Assembly: GCA_903813345.2 (NCBI GenBank)
Contig: CAIIXF020000001.1
Location: forward strand, 61,585,885-61,645,884
DNA length: 60,000 bases
Direction of reading: 5' to 3'
Origin: Owenia fusiformis
Taxonomy: Eukaryota; Annelida; Polychaeta; Sabellida; Oweniidae
Both the position numbers and the translations under genes were made by a program. The notes below the pieces were generated by a model. The model had not been told where the DNA came from, did not search any database, and saw only the letters and a list, made by a program, of their open reading frames with translations. Positions 1-10,431 of this stretch are shown piece after piece. Each line of letters begins with the position of its first letter. Position 1 is the stretch's first letter.

Positions 1-618
1 AATTATAAATGAGCAATCACTTTAACCTCTTGAATTCCAGGCTCTCAAAAATGATCAAAACAATTAGTGTATTCTTCATTTATAGCTATGTCTTTTATCT
101 TTTTCTATTTTAATACACATTTTGCAATGTTTAATTCTGAGATATTACCACATATGGCATAATTTGGATAGATTAGATGCAAATTGTCAAAGTAAGACCA
201 GTTTTAGTGAACAATTATGCGACAGATATATTTCACTCTGGGCTTAACGAAGCGTATAGCCTTTTTATTGTCAGGAACACAAAGATACTCGAATGATGTT
301 GATTGGACATCAGGGTGTAGAGTAATCGTAATTTTACTGAGTGGCCATGAAAAAATAAGCAGCATTTTAGGCCACCTTAAGGGGATTTATTTTTGACAGT
401 CCTCATTCTGGGGATTCAAGGGGTTAAGCTGTCCCTGTTCAGCTGTTTGGAGGTTCAGCTGTTCCTTTTCATTGACCAGAATTTATACATAAAAGGAATC
501 AATTTAATATTAACCATACTCACAAGAATTATAAATATTTTTCGAAATTTTCTATCATCAGGGGCTCAATTCTTGATTCAATACCTCTAGGATTAGGACA
601 GAATAGATTATAGAACCA
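1..618. other. Upstream flank, no gene seen
   Basis: AT-rich sequence before the single-exon gene at 619. I see no convincing exon, tRNA or transposon end. It presumably contains the promoter and 5' UTR of the gene at 619, but no clear TATA box or initiator decides a start. If the TLF gene at 6.8-7.2 kb (minus strand) continues off the window, this stretch would also lie within its first intron. Confidence 0.5.
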
Positions 619-1653
619 ATGTTTATGCGAAGATGCTCAAATCAAGGATTTTATCTTATTTTGTTAGTGTTAATTTTAGCATTGACAATACACATATATT
701 TATCCCATCAGCATTTGAAAAAATTAAGGACAAACACTGAAATGTCAACATTACCAGGAATAAAATATTTCAGAAAACCGTTTTTATATATAGTAAATGT
801 AAAACAGTGTTTAGCAGATCATTTCACTACACTGGATATGCTTGGAAATTCTGAGATATTGGACGTGCTCGTGATGAGCTATGACTCTCCTTGTACATAC
901 AAACAATTGAACAATGTAGTATATAGATTTGCCCCAAATACATCTTGGGCCTCTGGCAGAAATACAGCGTGGTCGTACGCCCAAACATATCTTGGGCTGT
1001 ACATGTACTATGTCTTTATGGATGAAGATTGCAAGTTTGTTCCAACAGTAGACAGGATTCTAAATAACCACGTCCTTGAAAAGACACGATCATCAAACTT
1101 ATCCATAATCAGACAATTTGAATTGTTTTTGCTAGAAACCAAGCCCGCTGTGGCAACATCATTTCGATCATTGGGCAATCCTAATATCATTAAGGACCTT
1201 CAGGAATGCTGTCTTGAAAATCAAGCAAAGCGATGGAATCTTCCAGAAAGAGTTCCAATGAGCAAATTTGACCCACAATTTGCAGCATTCCATTATAAGG
1301 CAGTTGGACATATAATGCCCATAGATACCCAATATGACTCTGTTAACTGGTATATGGCTGGCTGTTATCTTCATTTGAAATCATACTATTATTTACATCG
1401 ACAACTTGTGCGATACACTCCCATGACAGTGCTTAACTCTCAACACAAATCCTACCCAAAAGATAGGAGGATTTCTTATGTGGAGATAATAAAGAAGATC
1501 CAAACAGATGTGCCGAACAACTACAAAAATGCAACACGATTCACAGAGGATTCTAGGAGTGAACTTCCAAATCATCTTCTGATTTCACCATTGAATTCAC
1601 CTTTTGAGTTGGCTCCTATAAATGACTTGATAGTACCATTCAAATACATTTAA
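619..1653 (+). CDS. Type II membrane glycosyltransferase-like protein, single exon
   Basis: An intact 344-residue frame with no intron. A short basic cytosolic tail (residues 1-9) is followed by one hydrophobic segment (about 11-28), the layout of a Golgi type II membrane enzyme. The lumenal part has a 'GRNTAW' motif (113-118), then a 'YYVFMDEDC' stretch (130-138) whose acidic DED follows a hydrophobic strand like the DxD metal/nucleotide-sugar site of GT-A glycosyltransferases. Further on are 'AFHYKAV' (223-229) and an aromatic 'VNWY' (242-245). Three N-glycosylation sequons (NTS 107, NLS 160, NAT 304) support lumenal exposure. I recognise the general layout of an uncharacterised invertebrate family but cannot name an orthologue or a donor sugar. 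An in-frame second Met (625) is an alternative start. The intact frame in an otherwise decayed region argues for a functional gene, possibly of retrocopy origin because it lacks introns. Confidence 0.75.
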   Translation: MFMRRCSNQGFYLILLVLILALTIHIYLSHQHLKKLRTNTEMSTLPGIKYFRKPFLYIVNVKQCLADHFTTLDMLGNSEILDVLVMSYDSPCTYKQLNNVVYRFAPNTSWASGRNTAWSYAQTYLGLYMYYVFMDEDCKFVPTVDRILNNHVLEKTRSSNLSIIRQFELFLLETKPAVATSFRSLGNPNIIKDLQECCLENQAKRWNLPERVPMSKFDPQFAAFHYKAVGHIMPIDTQYDSVNWYMAGCYLHLKSYYYLHRQLVRYTPMTVLNSQHKSYPKDRRISYVEIIKKIQTDVPNNYKNATRFTEDSRSELPNHLLISPLNSPFELAPINDLIVPFKYI

Positions 1654-1830
1654 CAGCTCAATCAATTGTAGCGTAGAGATGGGACAGTTTCTTGAAACTC
1701 TCCCATTCTGTTATATCTTGAGGCTTAGTATTGAAATATTTTCACATAATAATAACATACAAAAATGTTCAAACCTTCTGTTCCAATACATAAGAGCTCA
1801 ATGAGACAGGTGACTCACAGAGATAATTCT

Positions 1831-1836
1831 AATAAA
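1831..1836 (+). promoter_or_regulatory. Possible poly(A) signal of the 619-1653 gene
   Basis: AATAAA lies 178 bases after the stop codon and is the first consensus polyadenylation hexamer downstream. Such hexamers are common by chance in sequence this AT-rich. Confidence 0.35.
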
Positions 1837-1892
1837 AATGAATTCTGAACTTAACTATGAAAGCCATGTCCCACATTTAAGTACAATTTCAT

Positions 1893-2547
1893 CACGGCGC
1901 AGTATCCAAACTGCATGCATACTATGCACGCAGTTTGAAACACTGACAAACTGCACGCATATTTAAAAATGGCATACAGGGAGGACACGACTGCCAAAAG
2001 GATGAAAAACACTGGACAGTACCATTATGTGGAGATTAACTTACTTTACAAGGAGCACTCAATTTTTTTCCCGGTGTAAACCTAGTTATCTCAATATAAG
2101 GTTCCCAAGGAGCTTTCGTGTTCAAAATATACAGTGTTGCGCCACATAATATCTGTTTGTCATAGTATGAGGATTATTCAGCCCCTGTGTGTGCATATAC
2201 TGAAAGATACAGGATTGCTGCATATGTTTTAATTCATATCGTATTTTCTATTTCTGTGAAAAATGCGACAGCAACTTATGTGTCGGTAATCGAAAAAGCA
2301 ATGACAATTTTTTTTAATCTGCTTATATTTTAAAACCTACGTTCATCTGGACATAGTTTTTCGCAATCACATGGTAGAATCATATAATCGCCACTGAATG
2401 GACGTATGAAACTGCAGAATAAATGTCTTAAAATGATGCTTGAAAACACAGACTCCAACTTGTATGATGCAAAGTTAATATGCACACAGTTTGTCAGTGT
2501 TTCAAACTGCATGCATAGAATCCATGCAGTTTGGATACTGCACTGTG
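1893..2547. mobile_element. Non-autonomous DNA transposon, CAC termini, 5-bp TSD (Transib/RAG-like type)
   Basis: A 655-bp element with about 72-bp terminal inverted repeats (1893-1964 and 2476-2547). The left end reads CACGGCGCAGTATCC; the right end, on the other strand, reads CACAGTGCAGTATCC. The 5-bp direct repeat TTCAT flanks it exactly (1888-1892 and 2548-2552). Each terminal repeat contains several copies of AAACTGCATGCATA in both orientations, which could form hairpins or act as transposase-binding sites. No transposase frame is present. A 5-bp TSD with CAC-initiated ends is the known signature of the Transib/RAG superfamily, so that assignment is an inference from termini only. Confidence 0.7.
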
Positions 2548-2702
2548 TTCATTTGGCAATGGCATAGGAACAATGTACGCCAAAACACCAGTGCGTAGTG
2601 TTGAAAAGTGAGAATAAAAAAGCTTATTAATTTTCCTATGTTTATTCATATTTTCTCATTGTATTGTGCAAAAGTAATCTCGAGCACACTAACCTAAAGA
2701 AT

Positions 2703-4335
2703 CACGGGGTACCATCGAATAATTTTGGCAACGTACCGGAGAACGACATTTTACTAAGAAATGGCAATAATTTAGCACAATATATTTTTTAACTAGAGTT
2801 CTATTTTGATTTTGACAAAAGTAAGTATTCCATGCAATAACTATTTCATTCATGAGTTCGTAGGAATTCTGTTGGAGCCCAGTTCTGATCAAGTACGAAG
2901 TTATTGAAATCGGCGCAGACGGACTTTACTCCGAAAGATGGTTTTTCGATTATAACTTTTTACAACATTTAAGTATAGACTTTTGAAAAAAGTACAGAAT
3001 AGTCCTTATACTATTGAATATTTCTGTTATTTCTGATTCACACGACTCTGATTTGTTTAATTAAAAAAAAAGTTTTAAAAATATTACTTAGGAACGTAAC
3101 CGGAGCAGATCAGTTGAATTATATAATTTAAAAAAATAAAATATATGATTTAAAGCATATATATTATTTACAAACACATATGTCAGCTTACTTGGTGTGA
3201 TAGAATTATAGAACACTGTCTATTAACGACTGAAAAGCAATGTTCTGTAGTTAAACTAGAAATAATCATTCACTTTCTTACTTGCTTAATGACCCACGCC
3301 TAGGTTTATCGAAACAAAGATGGATAACAACTGGTTTTGCATAAAACAATAAACGGGCACTCACTCAAACATCTTACGTTTATATGGAGGGGGGGGGGTT
3401 AGGTGAAGAATTTCAGAAAGCATATGTTGATTCGATTTGGTCGAGCACATGACAAGTACTTAACACACCTACGCTATATACAGTTCGTTGTATCCTAACT
3501 TTTTTAATAATCTAGCATTTAAATGCTTTTATTTCCCCTGAAAAAGAGAAGTTGTCTTAGAAGTATAATACATGTATGTATAAACAGTATATATATACGA
3601 AATTAGTATAACAGAGTGGGTTCTAATAGTTCGCTGAACAAATACAATGGGATGAAATCAAATGGAATTATTTGCTTACTACATTTAATCACTTCATTCT
3701 CCATACAATGATTGTTCTATGTTTGATAGCCTTTCTAAGGTAAGTGCACTTATGCATGGTAAATACCAAATTTAATTTTTCACAATGGATAAAATTTTTT
3801 CTTTAAATAAAATGTAATAAATACGCATTCGAACAATCCCGTATGTTTTTAAATTAGTATATGTGCTTTAAATCATATATTTTAATTTTTTTGATTAAAT
3901 AATTCAACTGATCTGCTCCGGTTACGTTCCCAGCTCCGGTTACGTTCCCAAGTAATATTTTTAAAACTTTTTTTTAATTAAACAAATCAGAGTCGTGTGA
4001 ATCAGAAATAACAGAATTATTCAAAAGTATAAGGACTATTCTGTACTTTTTTCAAAAGTCTATACTTAAATGTTGTGAAAAGTTATAATCGAAAAACCAT
4101 CTTTCGGAGTAAAGTCCGTCTGCGCCGATTTCAATAACTTCGTACTTGATCAGAACTGGGTTCCAACAGAATTCCTACAAACTCATGAATGAAATAGTTA
4201 TTGCATGGAATACTTACTTTTGTCAAAATCAAAATAGAACTCTAGTTAAAAAATATATTGTGCTAAATTATTGCCATTTCTTAGTAAAATGTCGTTCTCC
4301 GGTACGTTGCCAAAATTATTCGATGGCACCCCGTG
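2703..4335. mobile_element. Non-autonomous DNA transposon with about 480-bp inverted repeats and 5-bp TSD
   Basis: A 1,633-bp element. The left arm (2703 to about 3180) and right arm (about 3841-4335) are near-identical inverted copies around a roughly 660-bp centre with no gene. The outer ends read CACGGGGTACCATCG on the left and CACGGGGTGCCATCG on the right, and the 5-bp repeat AGAAT flanks both (2698-2702, 4336-4340). The right arm carries one extra tandem copy of CTCCGGTTACGTTCCCAG near 3913-3950. A related motif, AACGTACCGGAG, lies near the tips. The 67-71 residue frames in the arms are mirror images of each other and not genes. The centre contains a 10-G run (3389-3398). Termini and TSD length again fit a Transib-like element. 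Confidence 0.75.
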
Positions 4336-4340
4336 AGAAT

Positions 4341-5326
4341 TGTTTTGTGGATACCATATGATATGCTCGATTTTTTCAACAGTATTCTTTTGCAAGCCTT
4401 GTGCAACATTTAAGGATTTTTATAGTTTTTTATAGAGGATTTTAAGGAGCACATAGAAATACTGGAGGATCATTTTGTGTTATAGGATACACAATATACA
4501 AGATACATGTTATGTATATAATAAAATGGAAGTACAATATTATCTGCATTAGCTTGATCTTTTGCTCTTGATTTAAGCATATCAACCATCTCCAACTTAA
4601 GAATCCTAGTATTAAAATAAAATAGTAAATACAGGCGAAATCGCAGCTATAAGGTTATTTAGGTACACTGGTACAGTGCTCTTGAAAAATAAGAATAGAA
4701 TTTGTGCCGATACTCCACAACGGAACACCCTGACAACGGTAAAGTCAGATACCTTTTATAAAGTTCAGAAGTATCTCCCATAAAAATATATTCACCTAAA
4801 TTTCTTTTTACATACAGCTTTATACCAGAGTATGCATGATACATTTTATCACAAATCTGAGTTCACATCAGTGGCGTAGTGTGGGTACTTTGTGAGTGTA
4901 CGCCACGAATGAGCGAAGCGAATGAGCTTTGAGGGTGTAAGGGAGGGTTCTTCCATCAAAAAAATTTAAAAATGAGATTGCATTTAAAGTGTTCTGGGGC
5001 GTTTTAAAATATGACAGTCTAACAAATATGGACTAATTAAATAAAATGTAATTTATTGGCCATTTTTATCCATTTTTAAAGTGTGGGGCAATTCAATATA
5101 AAAATCAACTTTTTTCTAAATTTTGAGAGTACACCATGGCATTTTATGTGTATATGACGAATCAATAGGTAAAATTATGCCTATATTAACAGGACTTGTG
5201 CTTCATTTGTGCATTCTATCCTTAAGATAAGCGTCATGCTCATAGGCGTCTATAGGCCAACAAATTTTGGAAGGGAAGTTTTATTTATTTTGTAAAATAA
5301 CTGCTTATCTATTACATTGAGCACTT
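4341..5326. other. Intergenic or intronic stretch; possible decayed repeat near 4870
   Basis: No gene seen. At 4869-4925 the sequence AGTGGCGTAGTGTGGG, followed by a short 'gcgaagcg' palindrome, resembles the terminus of a common dispersed invertebrate repeat. I could not find a matching opposite end, so I do not call a bounded element. Confidence 0.3.
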
Positions 5327-5329
5327 TAC

Positions 5330-5634
5330 AGTCTATTTCACTGTTTCATTGACTCAGTAAAACCTAAATGACATTTGAATATCTTAGACTGCTTCTGGTT
5401 TGGCTTATAAAATGTGTGACTTCTTATATTTTGATGCTTCTCTGCCATGTTATTTTTGAAAAATGAACATGGCTGAAACTCTTTAAATTACAAGAGGCCA
5501 TGGTAATCTGAAATATACAAATGTCATTTGTGTAAAATATCAATATATTTTCCTTATATTATTGCACAATGGTTTTTTGATTTCTTATTGTTTAAGTTTT
5601 ACTGAGTAAATGAAACAGAGAAATGGACTTTACA
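5330..5634. mobile_element. Short inverted-repeat element (MITE-like)
   Basis: Left arm 5330-5376 and right arm 5589-5634 are about 46-bp inverted copies. Each contains CTCAGTAAAAC and a CACTKTAMAGTC outer end, and they enclose roughly 210 bp of non-coding sequence. I could not find a convincing TSD (TGAG occurs near both ends but at different offsets), so the superfamily is open. Confidence 0.55.
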
Positions 5635-5930
5635 GTGGGCCTGAGTGGGGACCAGATATAATTGATAGGTTGTATAATTTGCAAAGTATTTTCTTGCATT
5701 TTAACATTTAAAATCCCAAACTGCAGAAAAGTATATCCCATAAATCATATTTACAAAAATGAAGGCATCATATCAGTGTATGCATGATGCATTTGTCAGG
5801 AGTTTGAGCCCACATTTTCTTAAAATTAGGTAGGGGTAATCTCCGCTAGGTTTGTTTATTGTGGTTCAAGATTTTATTGATAAGGGGTTCATTTGTGCAT
5901 TCTTTAGATAAGAGTCTCAGGGGTAAATAG

Positions 5931-6584
5931 TAGTGGTTGGAAGACTGACTCGTGTACTCGAGTTTTACTCGCATTTGTCCTAAAAATCAATTGATCGAGT
6001 TGAAAACTTGAACTCACGATTTGAAATTTTTACCAAAAAAATATTTTTTACTCGTTTTCACCTTACCTTGACTCGCGATTCGTCTCTACTATTCACAATT
6101 TCCATGCTTATAGTTGTAATATTCTGTTTAATCTGTATAGAATACAACTTATTTTCTATTTAATGCCATGTGCGGAGGACAAACATACTTGGATTTTATT
6201 CTGCTTTCGTTATTTTTATGCAAAAGTTTCATTTCCGGTTTGATGCATTCTGGGAATATCCAACAGCCGGGAATTTTAAAATTTGTCTACCGCGGTGCAT
6301 CCTGGAACTTTCTGGATTGACGAAGTTTGTTTTCACTATTTATCCGGTAAGTTTTACTATCTATAGGGGACTAGGGGTGAACTTTAACGATCTATAGGGA
6401 TGTGCAATACGATTTAGACAATAAAAAGTATAGAGGCACTTGAAAGACTTTATCAAATTGATGAATTCTGCCGCTACTTGGGAAACTGAAATCGGAAGTA
6501 ACTCAACTTAAGTCAAATCGCGAATATAATCGTGGTTTTTCATGGCCCACTCGAGTGGAGATTTTCAGGCGAGTCTGACCACTA
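5931..6584. mobile_element. hAT-like MITE with 8-bp TSD
   Basis: A 654-bp element flanked by the perfect 8-bp direct repeat GTAAATAG (5923-5930 and 6585-6592). The ends are TAGTGGTTGGAAGACT on the left and, on the other strand, TAGTGGTCAGACTCG on the right, matching the (C/T)AGTGGT-type termini and 8-bp duplications of hAT transposons. Several copies of ACTCGAG lie just inside the ends. There is no transposase; the 75-residue frame inside (6170-6397) has no recognisable features. Confidence 0.75.
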
Positions 6585-6820
6585 GTAAATAGTCAAATCC
6601 AGTGGAGCACTCTATTTAGTTCAAAAACCCATCGCCTATTTATTATGGTTAGCACTGTACATGTTTTTATTTTCCATATGATGTTGCAGTATGATCCTTC
6701 AATTGCATAATTTTAGATCTGAAGTTATGATTTTGACTGTATTCTGGATTTATTCTTATTCCTTGCTAATCATTTTTGCCATGGGCATTCAATAGAGGCT
6801 AATTCAATAATTCTACTTAC

Positions 6821-7186
6821 TCCTTGTTCTCTTTTATACTCGAGATTGTATCCTTCTAATGCTATCTGCTTGAGATTCAGATGACATTTTGTCGCAAATG
6901 AACAGACCACATTGTTAATAACAATATCTATGACAGGTGCTTCTTCCGGCTCTTCAGCAGAAGACACTGGCTGCAGTTCAGCACTTTGTGATTGAATTTG
7001 TTCAGAATTTGCATTTGTTAATTCATTGGCTGCAATGTCATTATTATCAGTATCAGGTAGAATAGCCGATGCAGCTGTGCTTTCATCCTGCCCAAAAGGT
7101 GTATTGTAGTTGTTATAGTCATTGTAGTCATTCGTAGGGTTGTATGCAGTGATTGAATGACCACCTGGCACATCAAAAAATGACAT
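6821..7186 (-). CDS. TBP-like factor (TLF/TRF2), first coding exon with long N-terminal extension
   Basis: This exon encodes 122 residues. Residues 85-122 (from 'VIDIVINNVVCSF' through 'CHLNLKQIALEG' to 'YKREQG') match the start of the TBP-like-factor core. The Cys-His-Leu-Asn-Leu and Tyr-Lys-Arg residues are typical of TLF rather than canonical TBP. TLF joins TFIIA and directs transcription from TATA-less promoters in animal nuclei. Translation ends cleanly at Gly122, followed on the minus strand by the donor GTAAGT (6820 down to 6815), a phase-0 junction where the family continues with its 'KVLMKLRKP'-like strand. The open frame past the donor (to 6770) is intron read-through. The first 84 residues are an Asn/Tyr- and acid-rich, low-complexity extension absent from the short vertebrate protein. 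I found no second exon between 1 and 6800, so the first intron exceeds 6.8 kb or the copy is partial. Start is the first Met, preceded by non-coding sequence. Confidence 0.85.
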
Positions 7187-7753
7187 TTTTAAAACTTTGT
7201 GTAACTTCTTTATTTTACCTTATGTAAACTAATTTCAACTTCCTGGTGATAAAAAGACTGTTCAAATAAAATACCACATGGTCATTTATAGTTCGAAGCA
7301 CCTATGTACACACTTATTCAATGTTTTGTTCAGAAAAAAATTTCGATCACATTTTACACAATATTCTTAGCTTTTTGAAAGGTAAGTTCTAATTGGTCAT
7401 TTTCTCACACCGGAAATATTTTTGAACCAATCGAACTGTATGATACATACTGTATCCAAGGAGCTTGTTTCGTGTAGTGCAAATATCTAATATTTGTGAC
7501 ATTCTCGGGAAAGACGAAAGCTGCAGATTAACTGATAACACTCGACTAAGATGCATTAATTACTTATGTAAAATCTATATGATGTTATTGGTATGCTTGG
7601 AAATATTAATATTGTTATGACTATGGAGCAAATGTATGAGCAAATGTCCCGGGCAGGTCCCGGGAAACAAATAAACTTCATACAGTGTGTTAAGTCGTAA
7701 AAGTCACATGACTTTCGAATTCAGACATTTTGAAGTATTTTTATTTTCTGTAG
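7187..7753. promoter_or_regulatory. Probable promoter and 5' UTR region of the TLF gene
   Basis: 567 bp upstream of the TLF start codon. No TATA box, CpG cluster or other decisive motif is visible. If the candidate plus-strand exon at 7754-7864 is real, this would be a shared divergent promoter region. The assignment rests on position only. Confidence 0.3.
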
Positions 7754-7864
7754 ATAAATCTGCTCATTTGGACCTACCTCTGACGATGCAACGGATGTAA
7801 ACTATGCTAAGTCAGAAATGAATATATGTGTGATGCTTTATGGGTGTGCAGCAGATATAGATAT
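7754..7864 (+). other. Candidate plus-strand exon (5' UTR or first coding exon)
   Basis: The segment has good splice signals at both ends: a pyrimidine-rich run ending in TTTTCTGTAG (acceptor) and ATATG followed by GTAAGTG (donor at 7865). All three frames contain stops near the start, so it cannot be an internal coding exon. It could be a 5' exon: an ATG at about 7817 opens a 16-codon frame running to the donor in phase 0, preceded by short upstream ATGs. I recognise no protein. It may be coincidence. Confidence 0.22.
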
Positions 7865-7926
7865 GGTAAGTGTACTTATTTTGAATCTGCAGGTTGTACA
7901 ACTAACTCAATTTACTCGAGTCTCTA

Positions 7927-8757
7927 CTATTTTTTTCATGGCCTGAGTTTGTCGCTAACATGCTAAATATAAGAGTTAGCTGACGTTAGGGAGTCTGACT
8001 TACCTTCTAAAGGTTAGAACCCGATTCTTAATGAAACCATATCACCTTTGTTGCGTCAATGATGATGCATAAACACAGCATTTGATAGAAATTAGTGTAA
8101 ATGCTTTTCCGACTTTTTTCATTTTTCATCAATGTTGACTTCCGGGAAGGCGTTGTAGTTATCACGAAATAACGCATTGACCCTTGAACTTTACTTTGTT
8201 GACGTGTCAACCAAGCATGTCTGGTGTGAAAATTAAAAGAATATTAAGCAATGTTCTACATCCGCCAAGCTAAGTGAAGTAGCCAATATTTAAAATTACC
8301 AATTTCAAGTGAAGTACGCAACGAACGTAACTGCGTGATCTACACTCCCACTATTGGTCTGAACGAAATGCTACGTAGAAATATGAGCCGTCTGCTGTAT
8401 TAGTAGGGTATTAATAGGGTAAGACCTGTTGGTGATGCTTTATAATTTAGACCAAAACATTGAAGAACAAACGAACCTGTAAATCGTGAAAACAACGAAC
8501 AAATATTCGGTTTTCACATATGTTCGGTAATTTTTCGTATTGAAACTTCCGGAACTTACAAGGAAATCATTCATTTTCACGGTCCATGATTTACCTCTTG
8601 GATGTTGTGGCAAATGCTCCATGGTTGACGGAACAAAGGTGAAATGGTTTCATTAAGATTCGGGTTCTAACCTTTAGAAGGTAAGTCAGACTCCCAAACG
8701 TCAGCTAACTCTTATATTTAGCATGTTAGCGACGAACTCAGGCCATGAAAAAAATAG
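7927..8757. mobile_element. TA-flanked MITE with about 135-bp inverted repeats
   Basis: An 831-bp element. The left arm (7927 to about 8060) and right arm (about 8625-8757) are inverted copies more than 90% identical over 120 bp, beginning CTATTTTTTTCATGGCCTGA. TA dinucleotides at 7925-7926 and 8758-8759 fit the TA target of the Tc1/mariner superfamily. The centre has no gene. Both arms contain the sequence AGAAGGTAAGTC or its complement, a strong splice-donor-like motif. Confidence 0.65.
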
Positions 8758-8760
8758 TAG

Positions 8761-10430
8761 CCAATAGTTGGCTAGAGGGGATTTCATCTGGAATACTGTG
8801 AACTCCATTTGAAAAAACCTGGCCGCAGTGTCAAATATATTGAATATTTTAAAAATCGCCAGATAAATAAATCATAATTAAATCGGAACTGACTCAACTC
8901 CTTGATGAGATCATGGGATCTAGATCTACCACCTGATAGAGCCCATGATGAGATATGACATGATTTCGTCAGGATTTCGTCTAAAATTAAAACAAAATGG
9001 CTCCAAGAAATGGCGATATTCTAACTCTGGATGAAATGTCGTTAACGTCTGACATTAGTAACTGGCTGTAAATTCTAAGTTAGCGATCCAGAAGATGTGA
9101 ATACACCGATCACTTCATGTGTGTTTTGGAATTTTTGGTGAGGTAAGACCAAAACTCGCAATTCAAATTGTGATGTGGAAAAATGGCGGACATATGATTT
9201 CAAATTTTATGATTACGACATGACCCAATTGTTCATGCAGGAAATTATCTTTCCAGGAAGGCCACGATACAGTGGCCTTAGAAGAAGGTAAAACTCAATA
9301 ACTTGATGATCAAGCATTTGACATTGTTCAAATCTTTTTGATTGCTCCTACGAATTTATATACAGTTATTGTTCTTCGGCATAATCGGCAATAATGCAAA
9401 CCATTCCTGGTCATCTCATTGAATGCACTGAATGAATGAGATAAGGGAATGAGGGATGAGATTACACTTTTTCGAGGTATCTCAAGACGTAGGAATTGCA
9501 GGAATCTTCCATCAAGTTGGAAGGCTTGAACTTCCATTACCAATGGAGTGCTACACTGTAGTTCCATATGTATCAGTTGATTTAGATAGACATGTCATGA
9601 ATAATAAACTTTTTATTTAGAAATAACCATTAATTGTTGAAAAGGGGTATATGTATATAGGTTGTATGGAATTTCCTATGTGCCAATGTGATAGCAGAGT
9701 GGTGGGCTGCTGTGCCCACTGGATGTGTCTTAATGTACATAGATTGTGTTAGAAGTATAGCCTATGAGAGAAAATCGTTCTTTGTACCTTCTTCAAATGT
9801 TGCCATTTTTGATTTTCAAATAATTGAAATGTTGGTAGACTAAATTACAATTTCTAAAAGTTGACATTCTTACTATACTAAGTCACTTACATAATTTAAC
9901 CAATGCTAGTCTATAACCTAACTAAAATAGCATTTGTTTTTTGCCATTGTTACCCTGTGTGCTTTTCCTTGAAAGCAATGTTGATCATGTTTTTCAGTGT
10001 TTCATATATTTAAGAAAAACACATGTTGATATGTTCAAACTGGTTTATGTTTTTTATACATTATTAAGACATGGGGATTCAATAGAAAGCCAATGATTAA
10101 GATACTAGTAACCATTGATTATGATATTTGTAAAATTCACCAAATAAAAGGTATGTGACCTTTAACTGACTGTAACATCAATGTCAAATTATATTTTTAT
10201 AAAGCACATTTGATATTTCTCTTCAATATGATATGCCTCTAATGTCACTTGTCCTTTCCAAGATATTCCATTCAATGATTTTTTTGTATTTATACCTTTA
10301 CAGTTGTCATAAGCCTCATAGAACTGCTGTGTTCATCTTCTCTTTTATCTTCTAGAATATTTGATGCAAACAAAAGCATGCTTTCTAGGTATCTTATCCA
10401 TGGCATGTTTATTTGTAATGATATTTATAT
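8761..10430. other. Non-coding stretch, nothing recognised
   Basis: AT-rich sequence between two transposons. The 60-80 residue frames here show no domain, codon bias or splice context. I see no RNA gene, tandem repeat or paired inverted repeat. Confidence 0.4.
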
Positions 10431-10431
10431 A

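Noticed and set aside
2170-2200. Possible TLF second exon (minus-strand Y-A-H-T-G-A)
   Set aside because: Only a short chance resemblance to the GK-I-x-C-T-G-A block; flanking residues and splice sites do not fit, and it lies inside a transposon.
2689-4361. Two related small proteins (67 and 71 residues) on opposite strands
   Set aside because: They are mirror translations of the inverted arms of one transposon.
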